A stretch of 64,000 nt of DNA from Thalassobacillus_A hwangdonensis (lineage in GTDB: Bacteria; Bacillota; Bacilli; Bacillales; Halobacillaceae). The position numbers were made by a program, and so were the translations under genes. Under the pieces are notes generated by a model that ran no database searches, was not told the origin of the DNA, and saw nothing but the letters and a program-made list of their open reading frames with translations. Shown here in pieces: positions 50,853 through 59,515 of this stretch; within the stretch, counting starts at the first letter, position 1, and the number at the start of each line of letters is the position of its first letter. The stretch lies in contig NZ_JBHTKL010000005.1 in the NCBI RefSeq assembly GCF_042675915.1, forward strand, positions 682,001 to 746,000, written 5' to 3'.

Positions 50853-51344
50853 ATGAAAAACTCACTCTACTGGTGGCTCGCCCCAATCGCATGGATGGGA
50901 GTCATCTTCTACGCATCCTCACAGCCATATCAGGAGCAGGATCTCAAGCCATTCCTGTCCAATTACATCGACGTATCCTTTCTCGCTCCATACCTTGACT
51001 GGATCCGCTTCACCTATCACCATTCAGAGGTCAGCGTGGCCGAACTCGGTACTGCCGGATTCATTGAATTTTTCATTCGAAAAGGCGCTCATGTAACAGT
51101 ATTCATGATTCTTTTCCTTCTTTTCTATCTGGCATTAACGAAATCAGCATTCCAAAAACCGATTCTAACCGCGCTCACCCTTACTGTTCTTTATGCAGCA
51201 CTTGACGAAATGCATCAGGGGATGACACCGAACCGCACGCCTTACATTGGTGATGTGGTGCTGGATACGATTGGAGCTTTGATTGGAGTTGGATTAATTC
51301 TATTGATTTCAAAGAGGAAGAAAGACCCGATTTCCAAAAAATGA
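50853..51344 (+). CDS. VanZ family membrane protein
   Basis: The 163-residue protein has four membrane helices and the VanZ-like signatures RKGAHVTVFMILFLLFYLAL and LDEMHQGMTPNRTPYIGDVVLD. The family is linked to low-level teicoplanin resistance in the vanA cluster, but in most Bacillus its role is unknown. ATG 50853 follows AAGGTGG. No van genes are nearby. Confidence 0.9.
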   Translation: MKNSLYWWLAPIAWMGVIFYASSQPYQEQDLKPFLSNYIDVSFLAPYLDWIRFTYHHSEVSVAELGTAGFIEFFIRKGAHVTVFMILFLLFYLALTKSAFQKPILTALTLTVLYAALDEMHQGMTPNRTPYIGDVVLDTIGALIGVGLILLISKRKKDPISKK

Positions 51345-51572
51345 AATAAAATGCTGAAAATCTTATAATTCGACATTATTTTCCTTGTTTTTGTGATAAA
51401 TTGGAACTATTATCTATTTAAACGACAACCTACAAATATAATCGGGCCACACCGAATAATAGAACAAGTAATCTGACGAATTTTTAGATTACTAGTATAA
51501 ATGTCTTTTAATAGGGAATGGGAACAATACGTGTCTATAAAGTACGGAATAAGCACAGGGAAGGTGTAAGTA

Positions 51573-51701
51573 ATGGGGAATGAAAATGAGTTGTATGAAC
51601 TGCTTTCGAAGATCGTCAATATGGCAGAGTCCGAAGAAGTGAAATCCTGCCAAGACGTCATCAATATCTTTGAAAACGAATTCCAGTTCAATAAAGCATG
51701 A
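51573..51701 (+). CDS. Small acidic protein, 42 residues, unknown
   Basis: The frame MGNENELYELLSKIVNMAES... is short but has good Bacillus codon use, and GGGAAGGTG lies 9 bp before the ATG. Two amphipathic helices are likely (about 4-20 and 24-38). I do not recognise the family; the size and helix pair recall small regulators of the SinI or Spo0E type, which is not evidence of function. An AATAATAGAACA word lies about 110 bp upstream. A terminator-like hairpin follows. Confidence 0.6.
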   Translation: MGNENELYELLSKIVNMAESEEVKSCQDVINIFENEFQFNKA

Positions 51702-51741
51702 TTATAGGAAGAACGATGAATGAACGATGAATGATTGTAAG

Positions 51742-51779
51742 GAAGCATCCACCGCAGTTCAATGAAGGTAGATGCTTTT
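51742..51779 (+). terminator. Terminator after the 42-residue ORF
   Basis: AAGCATCCACC (51743-51753) pairs with GGTAGATGCTT (51767-51777) with one mismatch, followed by T residues. Confidence 0.65.
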
Positions 51780-51948
51780 AAACTTGCCTTGATTTGCCTA
51801 TACTAAGTTCAAGTAGCGGGGCAATTTCCCTGCTTTCATTATTAGACAAAAACCCTCAATAATAGAACAGCTTTATGATTATGACAAAATCGGTTAAAAT
51901 ATAGAAGGTTCGACAATATTTTACTATGAGATAAAGAGGGGTTTCTTT

Positions 51949-53268
51949 ATGGTTAGTATCAGCAACCTCCTGATAGGGCTGATGATTTCGTTTACGACCA
52001 GTTTTCTTCTGACCTTTCCGGTACGTAAGCTTGCATATAGATTGAAAGTGATGGATTATCCTGAACTTAGAAAAATACATACGAAAATCACACCGCGCAT
52101 GGGTGGACTTGCTATCTTCTTCGGGGTAGTCGCCGGAATGATCTATTTACAACCGACTATTCCTCATTTCTTATCGATCTGTCTTGGAGCGGTCGTCATC
52201 ATGCTTACTGGTCTATTGGATGATCGTTATCAGTTGAGGCCGCTAGTGAAACTGACAGGGCAGATCATTGCCGCTGTTCTGCTGCTGTCCTCGGGGCTGA
52301 TCATTGAGAAGATAACGATCCCCTTGATTGGTGTCATTCCTTTGAATTATTTCGTTGGAGTGATCCTGACTTTCTTTTGGATCATCGGTGTGACGAATGC
52401 AATTAACTTGATCGACGGATTGGATGGCCTGGCTACAGGGGTGACGACCATTGCCTTATCCAGCATACTCGTAATGGCTTTCATCGATCAGCATGCCTTT
52501 GTTATTATGATATGTATTACATTGATCGGTAGTAATCTCGGCTTTCTGCCGCATAACTTTTATCCCGCCAAGATCTACATGGGGGATACGGGATCGCTCT
52601 TTTTAGGTTACTCCGTTGCTGTCATTTCAGTTCTGGGCTTGATGAAAAGCATCACGTTTTTCAGTTTCATCATTCCAATTCTGGTGCTGGCGATCCCGAT
52701 TTTTGATACACTTTTTTCTATACTGAGGAGAATGATCAACAAAAAGAACATTCTTTCACCTGATAATCAGCACATCCATTATCAGCTGATTGCAGCAGGT
52801 TTCAGTCATCGGGCTACGGTATTGATTCTTTATGGGTTCAGTATTCTATTCGGATTTTTAGGTGTGATTTTCTCTTACGCATCATTTGCATTTGCACTCA
52901 TATTGTCTTTCGTCATCCTGTTGCTTCTTCATCTGTTTGCTGAAATGACCGGCGTGGTCAAAGGTGGGAGAACACCTGTCATCGATACTGTGAAGAAAAC
53001 AGCGAAAAAGACGAAAAAGGAACTCAAAGATAAAGTGGAGCCTTCACGGCAAGAACCGCAACAGCAAGAGGAAATGAATACCGATACCGAGGCAGTTGAT
53101 GAACAACCGGAGGAACCTGCACTTCCAATCGATGAGGCCTCCACTGAGGAAGAGGATACTTACGATGAGTCTCCAGAACAGGTAGAGGACACTACTGATG
53201 AGCCGCAATCATCGGAAGAAGATGATGACAACATGGGTGGTCATCAACGAGAACGAGGATATAGTTAA
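51949..53268 (+). CDS. tagO: Undecaprenyl-phosphate N-acetylhexosamine-1-P transferase (TagO/WecA family) with acidic tail
   Basis: The 439-residue protein has about 11 membrane helices. The family motifs are HTKITPRMGGLAIFFG, LGLLDDRYQLRP-type Asp pair (TGLLDDRYQ), NAINLIDGLDGLATG and NFYPAKIYMGDTGSLFLG, plus DNQHIHYQLI. It links GlcNAc-1-P to undecaprenyl phosphate, the first step of wall teichoic acid or other glycan synthesis. The last 90 residues are a cytoplasmic tail, first Lys-rich then very acidic, not seen in B. subtilis TagO (358 residues). GAGGGG precedes the ATG. It starts the surface-polysaccharide region. Confidence 0.92.
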   Translation: MVSISNLLIGLMISFTTSFLLTFPVRKLAYRLKVMDYPELRKIHTKITPRMGGLAIFFGVVAGMIYLQPTIPHFLSICLGAVVIMLTGLLDDRYQLRPLVKLTGQIIAAVLLLSSGLIIEKITIPLIGVIPLNYFVGVILTFFWIIGVTNAINLIDGLDGLATGVTTIALSSILVMAFIDQHAFVIMICITLIGSNLGFLPHNFYPAKIYMGDTGSLFLGYSVAVISVLGLMKSITFFSFIIPILVLAIPIFDTLFSILRRMINKKNILSPDNQHIHYQLIAAGFSHRATVLILYGFSILFGFLGVIFSYASFAFALILSFVILLLLHLFAEMTGVVKGGRTPVIDTVKKTAKKTKKELKDKVEPSRQEPQQQEEMNTDTEAVDEQPEEPALPIDEASTEEEDTYDESPEQVEDTTDEPQSSEEDDDNMGGHQRERGYS

Positions 53269-53271
53269 AAG

Positions 53272-53293
53272 AAGGGGAGCGTTTCCCCTTTTT
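53272..53293 (+). terminator. Terminator directly after the tagO-like gene
   Basis: AAGGGGA (53273-53279) pairs with TCCCCTT (53284-53290), followed by T residues. Confidence 0.7.
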
Positions 53294-53295
53294 AA

Positions 53296-53329
53296 AAAAG
53301 CCCGCACCTTGTGACAGGTGCGGGCTTTT
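53296..53329. terminator. Bidirectional terminator between converging genes
   Basis: AAAAGCCCGCACCT (53296-53309) pairs perfectly with AGGTGCGGGCTTTT (53316-53329). It serves the tagO-like gene and the minus-strand dehydrogenase. Confidence 0.92.
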
Positions 53330-53336
53330 CTATAGG

Positions 53337-54650
53337 TTACAGACTCCAGTAATGGAATCCTTTCGCTTCACATTCATTGTGATCAAGTGTACCTTTTACA
53401 TCGATCAATACTTTGCGATCGTCCTTATATAGTTTTTCCAAGGAATCAATATCATACGATTCTTTGAATTCCTTATGCGGGACTGCGTAAACGATGGCAT
53501 CAAGGTCTGTCAGTTCCTCTTCGTCGACAAGGTCGATGTCGAAGGCGCGCTTCGCTTCTTCCTTGTCTGCGACTGGATCATGGATGAGCAGCTGTACGCC
53601 GTATTCTTCCAATTCTTCAATGATGTCGATCACTTTCGTGTTCCTTACATCACCGACGTTTTCTTTGAAGGCAAGTCCAAGAATCGCGACTTTCGCGCCA
53701 TCAATTTCATGCTTTGCCTTGATCATTTTCTTGATGACATTGCTCGCGATATATTTACCCATATCATCATTGATCTTACGACCAGATAGGATGATTTGGG
53801 AATGGTAGCCAAGTTGTTCTGCTTTGTACGTGAAGTAATATGGGTCAACGCCGATACAGTGGCCGCCTACAAGTCCAGGTGTGAACTTGAGGAAGTTCCA
53901 CTTCGTACCTGCTGCTTCAAGTACAGCCTTCGTGTTGATGCCCATTTTGTTGAACACCATCGACAATTCATTCATGAAGGCGATGTTGATGTCTCGTTGT
54001 GAATTCTCGATGACCTTAGCTGCTTCCGCTACTTTGATGGATTCAGCTTCGAATACGCCAGCTTCGATGATCGAACCGTAAAGGTCCGATAGTTCCTTCA
54101 ACGCTTCCTCATCAGATCCGGAAACGATTTTCGTGATTTTCGTAAGGGTGTTCACTCGGTCGCCTGGGTTGATGCGCTCTGGTGAATAACCGACTTTGAA
54201 GTCTTGTCCGAAAGTCAATCCGGATTCCTCTTCAAGCAAAGGCACACAGATTTCTTCCGTTGTACCAGGATAGACGGTGGATTCATATACTACGATGGCA
54301 CCTTCCTGAAGGTGACGTCCGACCATCTTACTTGCACTGATTACTGGGTTCAGGTCCGGTGTTTTGTCCGTATTGATCGGAGTCGGAACGGTGACGATCA
54401 GGAATTTGCAATCCTTAAGATCATTTTCATCACTCGTGAAGGTCATCGTTGTTTTCTCCAATGCTTCGTTCCCGACTTCATCTGTAATGTCGATTCCGCT
54501 CAAATATTTATCCAGTTTCGCTTTGTTGATATCAAGTCCGACGACATCGAAATGCTTCGCCAGTTCGACAGCAAGCGGAAGCCCGACATAGCCGAGCCCA
54601 ATGACTGCTATTTTTTCTTCTTTATTTTTCAATTTCGTAAATAAACTCAT
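53337..54650 (-). CDS. UDP-N-acetyl-hexosamine 6-dehydrogenase (TviB/WbpA family)
   Basis: The 437-residue nucleotide-sugar dehydrogenase has Rossmann motif VIGLGYVGLPLA, catalytic Cys265 in GGHCIGVDPYYFTY and C-terminal NAD domain with LGLAFKENVGDVRNTK. The GGHCIGVDPYY type is that of UDP-GlcNAc/UDP-GalNAc dehydrogenases (TviB, WbpA) rather than UDP-glucose dehydrogenases. The product would be a UDP-N-acetyl-hexosaminuronate for an acidic surface glycan. It points away from galU and shares the divergent promoter region 54651-54851. Confidence 0.92.
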   Translation of the reverse strand: MSLFTKLKNKEEKIAVIGLGYVGLPLAVELAKHFDVVGLDINKAKLDKYLSGIDITDEVGNEALEKTTMTFTSDENDLKDCKFLIVTVPTPINTDKTPDLNPVISASKMVGRHLQEGAIVVYESTVYPGTTEEICVPLLEEESGLTFGQDFKVGYSPERINPGDRVNTLTKITKIVSGSDEEALKELSDLYGSIIEAGVFEAESIKVAEAAKVIENSQRDINIAFMNELSMVFNKMGINTKAVLEAAGTKWNFLKFTPGLVGGHCIGVDPYYFTYKAEQLGYHSQIILSGRKINDDMGKYIASNVIKKMIKAKHEIDGAKVAILGLAFKENVGDVRNTKVIDIIEELEEYGVQLLIHDPVADKEEAKRAFDIDLVDEEELTDLDAIVYAVPHKEFKESYDIDSLEKLYKDDRKVLIDVKGTLDHNECEAKGFHYWSL

Positions 54651-54851
54651 TGTTCAACCCTGCCTTTATGTAGAAGGTTTTTAGTTTGGTCCAATTCCAA
54701 TTCTATCATACATATATATTTACCTTTTGTATAGCAAGGTATATTATGCAAATGTAACAGATACAAGACAATTTTGCTCGGAACTGAACTTGTCATTTCC
54801 ATTATGATAAAATGAACAAAGAAATCGGACTTATCAAAGGAGCGTCTAGTT

Positions 54852-55739
54852 ATGAGAGTGAAAAAAGCCATCATTCCAGCAGCAGGATTAGGCACACGTT
54901 TTTTACCAGCTACGAAAGCACAGCCGAAGGAAATGCTGCCGATCGTAGATAAACCGACGATTCAATATATTGTAGAAGAAGCCGTTCAATCCGGCATTGA
55001 AGATATCATCATCATTTCAGGACGTGGGAAACGTGCGATCGAAGACCACTTCGATGTGTCCTATGAACTTGAGGAGAAGCTGACTCAGAAAGGGAAGCAC
55101 GACATGCTCGAAATGGTGCGTTCGATCTCCAACTTGGCGAATATCCATTATATCCGTCAAAAAGAACCGAACGGACTTGGCCATGCCATTAGTGTTGCGG
55201 AGAGCTTCATCGGGAACGAGCCGTTCGCGGTCCTGTTAGGGGACGACATCGTCGAAGCGGATGAACCATGCCTGAAGCAGCTGATGGATGTGTATGACGA
55301 ATACGGCCATTCTGTTGTAGGTGTACAGGATGTTCCTTGGGAGAATGTTTCGAAGTATGGCATCATCAATCCATCAGAGAAGAATGGGTACCGTGATTCC
55401 GTCCAGGAAATCCAATCCTTAGTAGAGAAGCCTGCCCTGGAAAACGCTCCTTCGAACTTGGCGATTATGGGCCGTTACGTGCTTTCTCCTGAAATCTTCA
55501 GTATCCTGAAGGATCAGAATCCTGGGAAAGATGGAGAAATCCAACTGACGGATGCGATTGAAACGCTTAATGACAGGGAAAAGGTATTGGCATATAACTT
55601 CACCGGAAAACGATACGATATCGGTGGGAAGCTTGGATTTGTCCAAGCGACGATCGATTTTGCATTGAACCGGGAAGATTTACATGAAGAAATCAAAGCG
55701 TACATGGAAAAGAAACTGGACAACCTAAGAAACAACTAG
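54852..55739 (+). CDS. galU: UTP-glucose-1-phosphate uridylyltransferase
   Basis: The 295-residue nucleotidyltransferase has the signature AAGLGTRFLPATKAQPKEML near the N-terminus and YDIGGKLGFVQATIDFAL at the C-terminus. It makes UDP-glucose from UTP and glucose-1-P; it is the GtaB/YngB type. AAAGGAG precedes the ATG. The next gene uses its product. Confidence 0.96.
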   Translation: MRVKKAIIPAAGLGTRFLPATKAQPKEMLPIVDKPTIQYIVEEAVQSGIEDIIIISGRGKRAIEDHFDVSYELEEKLTQKGKHDMLEMVRSISNLANIHYIRQKEPNGLGHAISVAESFIGNEPFAVLLGDDIVEADEPCLKQLMDVYDEYGHSVVGVQDVPWENVSKYGIINPSEKNGYRDSVQEIQSLVEKPALENAPSNLAIMGRYVLSPEIFSILKDQNPGKDGEIQLTDAIETLNDREKVLAYNFTGKRYDIGGKLGFVQATIDFALNREDLHEEIKAYMEKKLDNLRNN

Positions 55740-55752
55740 GAGTGAAATTCTT

Positions 55753-57060
55753 ATGAACATAGCAGTAATCGGGACAGGATATGTGGGTCTCGTAACAGGT
55801 GTGTGCCTGTCAGATCTTGGCCACAATGTTACATGCATCGATATCGATGAAAAGAAAGTAGAAAAGCTGAATAATGGAAAGAGTCCGATTTATGAAGAAG
55901 GACTGGAAGAACTCCTCGAAAAGAACCTTCGACAGGAACGATTGACGTTTACGACAGATTACACAAGAGGGTTGGCACAAAAGCAGCTTGTCTACATCGC
56001 TGTCGGCACCCCGCAAGGAGATGATGGCTCCGCAGACTTGACGTATGTGAATGCAGCGTGTCGTGATATCGCTTCCCATCTTGAAAATGATGCAGTAATC
56101 GTAACGAAAAGTACCGTTCCAGTTGGTACGAACGAACATATAAAGGAAACGATTGAAGCCAACCTTGTTAACGACGTCTCTATTTCGGTCGCTTCCAACC
56201 CGGAGTTTCTCCGTCAGGGTTCAGCCGTACATGATACATTCCGCGGTGACAGGATTGTCATCGGTTCGAATGATGAAGAAGCGCTTGAACTCCTGGAGAA
56301 GGTCAATGCGGGCTTCCGATTGCCGATCGTCAAAACAGACTTGCGCAGTGCAGAGATGATCAAGTATGCATCCAACGCGTTCCTCGCGACGAAAATCAGC
56401 TTCATCAATGAGATGGCGAACCTCTCAGAGAAAATCGGCGCCAATATCGATCACGTAGCTAAAGGGATGGGTATGGATAAGCGGATCGGGGAAAGCTTTC
56501 TCAACGCTGGGATCGGCTTCGGTGGATCCTGTTTCCCGAAAGATACACGAGCGATCATCTCGATCGGCAGGAACGTTGAAAATGATATGCCGATTTTGGA
56601 AAATGTCGTTGACGTCAATGAGCGCCAGCGAAGCATCATCGTTGATAAGCTGCATAAACGGGTAACGGATCTGAGTAACAAGAAGGTAGCTGTCCTCGGT
56701 TTATCTTTCAAACCGAACACAGATGACATGCGCGAAGCACCGTCCATCGATGTCACGGAAAAGCTACTCGATAAAAACGCAGAAGTCGTTGCATACGACC
56801 CGGTCGCAACAGAGAATGCGAAGGAAGTCCTTTCGAATAAGGTCCACTACGCGACAAGTATCGAGAAAGCGGTACAGGATGCAGATGTTGCGATCATCCT
56901 GACAGAATGGAAAGAGATTAAGAACTTCCCGCTTCACGAATACAAAGCACGAATGAAAGAAGCGTTGGTCTTTGATGGAAGGAACTGCTTCACACTTGAC
57001 CAGGTGAAGAATAGCGGAGTTGAATACCATTCAATCGGCCGTCCGGTCATTTATGGATAA
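55753..57060 (+). CDS. ugd: UDP-glucose 6-dehydrogenase (TuaD/Ugd)
   Basis: The 435-residue enzyme oxidises UDP-glucose to UDP-glucuronate with 2 NAD. It has Rossmann motif VIGTGYVGLVTGVCL, catalytic C260 in GIGFGGSCFPKDT and the C-terminal domain motif LGLSFKPNTDDMREAPS. It is 13 bp after galU, so substrate and product enzymes are co-transcribed. TAGGAGTG precedes the ATG. A terminator follows. Confidence 0.96.
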   Translation: MNIAVIGTGYVGLVTGVCLSDLGHNVTCIDIDEKKVEKLNNGKSPIYEEGLEELLEKNLRQERLTFTTDYTRGLAQKQLVYIAVGTPQGDDGSADLTYVNAACRDIASHLENDAVIVTKSTVPVGTNEHIKETIEANLVNDVSISVASNPEFLRQGSAVHDTFRGDRIVIGSNDEEALELLEKVNAGFRLPIVKTDLRSAEMIKYASNAFLATKISFINEMANLSEKIGANIDHVAKGMGMDKRIGESFLNAGIGFGGSCFPKDTRAIISIGRNVENDMPILENVVDVNERQRSIIVDKLHKRVTDLSNKKVAVLGLSFKPNTDDMREAPSIDVTEKLLDKNAEVVAYDPVATENAKEVLSNKVHYATSIEKAVQDADVAIILTEWKEIKNFPLHEYKARMKEALVFDGRNCFTLDQVKNSGVEYHSIGRPVIYG

Positions 57061-57067
57061 TAGAAAG

Positions 57068-57098
57068 AGTCTGGTGTTGTTGACACCGGACTTTTTTA
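57068..57098 (+). terminator. Terminator after ugd
   Basis: AGTCTGGTGT (57068-57077) pairs with ACACCGGACT (57083-57092, one G-T pair), followed by T residues. Confidence 0.88.
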
Positions 57099-57146
57099 AT
57101 GGATTAATTATGACAAATTTCATCCTTATTGTAATCGTTCAGACAA

Positions 57147-57175
57147 TTTATTTATAGAGTTTGCTATGGTATAAT
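57147..57175 (+). promoter_or_regulatory. Promoter of the glycosyltransferase operon
   Basis: TTTATT (57147-57152), 17-bp spacer, perfect TATAAT (57170-57175) preceded by TGG (extended -10). It is 48 bp before the first glycosyltransferase. Confidence 0.55.
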
Positions 57176-57222
57176 TCGTGAAGTATATTTGTGCTTTTTC
57201 GCGCAAGGAAGGCTGACATACA

Positions 57223-58344
57223 ATGAAAAAGAAAAAAGTGCTTTTTTTCATTTATCAACTAGGTGCGGGCGGTGCAGCGCGCACAATTTTGAATATCGTC
57301 AACAACATGGATCGGGAAAAATTCACCCCGATTCTTGTCACATTGGATTATAATGGGAGTTATGAATCCTATTTGAATGAAGATGTGACCTTTTTCAAAT
57401 TAAAAACAAAACGGCTCCGTTCTGCGATTCTTCCTTTGGCGAAAGTGATTCGCAGGCAGCGTCCGGATATAGTGTTCAGCACTATACCTAACTACAATAC
57501 GATCGCGATCCTTGCGACGGTTCTTTCAGGAACAAGAGCGAAAAATGTCGTCCGCGAGGCAGCATACTTAGGTGGAACATTCACTTCCGATTTGAAGCTT
57601 CGTCTTTACGGGCTTCTTTATCGACGTGCCACAAGGGTTATCGCCCTTTCCCATGGGGTAAAGGATAATATCGTCAACCGTTATAAAGTGAAACGAGATA
57701 AAATCACGGTCATCTATAACCCTGTCGATCTCGACACGATCGAGGAGATGATCGATCGCGCACCACTTCCAGATGAGCATGAGCATATTTTCAATACAGA
57801 AGAAAAAGTGCTCATCACAGCAGGCCGGATGGTGAACGATAAAGACCACCATACATTATTAAGAGCATTCGCAAGAGTCAATGAAAAGATCAATGCTCGC
57901 CTCGTCATCCTTGGAGAAGGAGCACTCGAACAGGAGCTGAAGCAGCTTGCTGATCAACTCGGAATTGCAGATAAAGTATTTTTCCTAGGTTTCCAAACGA
58001 ATCCTTATCTGTACTTCCATCATGCTGACGCCTTTGTCCTATCATCAAAACGAGAAGGGTTCGGTCATGTCCTTGCTGAAGCGCTAGCATCCGGTACTCC
58101 GGTCATTTCAACCAACTGTCGTCCCGGTGCTGTAGAAGTGCTAGATGATGGGGAATACGGTGAAATGTGTGAAGTTGGGAACGATAAGGATATGGCAGAA
58201 AAAATAACCAGTATCCTTACTCTACAAGAGGAAGATCGTGCTGCCATTGTCAGAAAAGGATACAAGCGAGCGAATGACTTTCATGCAGGCAAAATTGCCG
58301 GTGAATATGAAGCAATGTTCACAGAAACGATTGAACAGAAATAA
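57223..58344 (+). CDS. Glycosyltransferase, GT4 family
   Basis: The 373-residue GT-B enzyme has an N-terminal glycine loop (QLGAGGAARTILNIV), a central linker with ITAGRMVNDKDHHTLLRAFA and the donor-binding Ex7E motif EGFGHVLAE followed by ALASGTPVISTNCRPGAVE. The retaining GT4 type is common in teichuronic-acid and capsule clusters. Sugar and linkage cannot be told. CAAGGAAGG precedes the ATG. It is the first of a run of six same-strand genes reaching the window end. Confidence 0.93.
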   Translation: MKKKKVLFFIYQLGAGGAARTILNIVNNMDREKFTPILVTLDYNGSYESYLNEDVTFFKLKTKRLRSAILPLAKVIRRQRPDIVFSTIPNYNTIAILATVLSGTRAKNVVREAAYLGGTFTSDLKLRLYGLLYRRATRVIALSHGVKDNIVNRYKVKRDKITVIYNPVDLDTIEEMIDRAPLPDEHEHIFNTEEKVLITAGRMVNDKDHHTLLRAFARVNEKINARLVILGEGALEQELKQLADQLGIADKVFFLGFQTNPYLYFHHADAFVLSSKREGFGHVLAEALASGTPVISTNCRPGAVEVLDDGEYGEMCEVGNDKDMAEKITSILTLQEEDRAAIVRKGYKRANDFHAGKIAGEYEAMFTETIEQK

Positions 58345-58360
58345 TAGAGGATGAGTATGT

Positions 58361-59509
58361 ATGTCGATTCCAAAGCAGGTAGTGCACCTTACTACTGTCC
58401 ATCACCCATTTGATCCAAGAATTTTCCATAAAGAATGCAAGTCTCTTCAACAGGCAGGCTATGATGTAACGCTGCTGGCACAACGGGACGAGAATGGCGG
58501 GGTGGCTGACAAGCCGATCCGTCATCTCCCTTTGAAAAAATACAAAAGCAAATGGAAGCGGATGATCTTCGGTACTTGGCAGGCATATCGCCAGGCCAAG
58601 CTGATCGATGCAGACGTGTACCACTTCCATGACCCGGAACTATTACCGGTAGGCTGGCTACTTAAAAAGAAAACAGACGCAGTCGTCATCTATGACGTGC
58701 ACGAAGATTATTATACAAGTATTCTGCAGAAGGACTATATGAAACCAAACGTCAAGAAGGCGGTAGCCGCAGGCTATCGTTTGCTCGAAAAGCTTCTCTC
58801 GAAGAACATGGGAATTTGTCTGGCTGAGAAATACTATAAAGACACCCACCCGACTGGGACATGCGTCCTGAATTATCCTACTGTCAATGAGAAGTTTATC
58901 GAGCATACTCGCACAGGTGAAGCAGAAGATGCAGTCATCTATACCGGAAACGTGACAGAGGTGCGTGGAGCGCTCCTTCATGCCAAGCTTCCTGTCATCG
59001 ATCCGTCATTATCGGTCCACTTTGTCGGCAAATGTCCAAGCCAACTCGCTGAAAAAATGTACGAGGTTGCCGGTCAGGAGAAAGACAGGCTGGATATCGA
59101 GGGGATCAATCGTTTCATCGAGAAAGAAGTGATCGAAGAGCGTTACCTCGGCAGGAATTGGCTGGCAGGAATTGCTTTGTTTCCGCCAACCGACCATTAT
59201 ATGAGAAAAGAATTGACCAAGTTCTTCGAATACATGAATGCCGGTCTTCCGGTCATTTGCTCAGACTTCCCGGTTTGGAAAGACTTTATCGAAAAGCACC
59301 AGTGCGGAATCGCGGTCGATCCATACGATGATCAGGCCGTCCGCGAAGCGATCGATTATCTGCGCACCCATCCGGAAGAAGCGAAGGTCATGGGCGAAAA
59401 CGGCAAAAAGGCCGTCATGGAAGAATTGAATTGGAATACCCAGGAACAGATACTGCTTCGCTGGTATGAGTCATTGCTTGATGAAAAGCCGGCGGGGATG
59501 GAAGGTTAG
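58361..59509 (+). CDS. Glycosyltransferase, GT4-like (GT-B fold)
   Basis: The 382-residue protein has N-terminal VVHLTTVHHPFDPRIFHKEC, typical of GT-B enzymes of extracellular polysaccharide clusters. It also has DADVYHFHDPELLPVGWLLK and the C-terminal acceptor/donor region FFEYMNAGLPVICSDFPVWK and CGIAVDPYDDQAVREAIDYL. The classical Ex7E is less clear than in the preceding gene. GAGGATGAG precedes the ATG, 16 bp after the previous stop. Confidence 0.88.
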   Translation: MSIPKQVVHLTTVHHPFDPRIFHKECKSLQQAGYDVTLLAQRDENGGVADKPIRHLPLKKYKSKWKRMIFGTWQAYRQAKLIDADVYHFHDPELLPVGWLLKKKTDAVVIYDVHEDYYTSILQKDYMKPNVKKAVAAGYRLLEKLLSKNMGICLAEKYYKDTHPTGTCVLNYPTVNEKFIEHTRTGEAEDAVIYTGNVTEVRGALLHAKLPVIDPSLSVHFVGKCPSQLAEKMYEVAGQEKDRLDIEGINRFIEKEVIEERYLGRNWLAGIALFPPTDHYMRKELTKFFEYMNAGLPVICSDFPVWKDFIEKHQCGIAVDPYDDQAVREAIDYLRTHPEEAKVMGENGKKAVMEELNWNTQEQILLRWYESLLDEKPAGMEG

Positions 59510-59515
59510 GATAGG

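Noticed and set aside
54651..54851. Sigma-A promoter for galU using TTGTCA at 54790
   Set aside because: The nearest -10-like words lie only 7-12 bp away; spacing is wrong.
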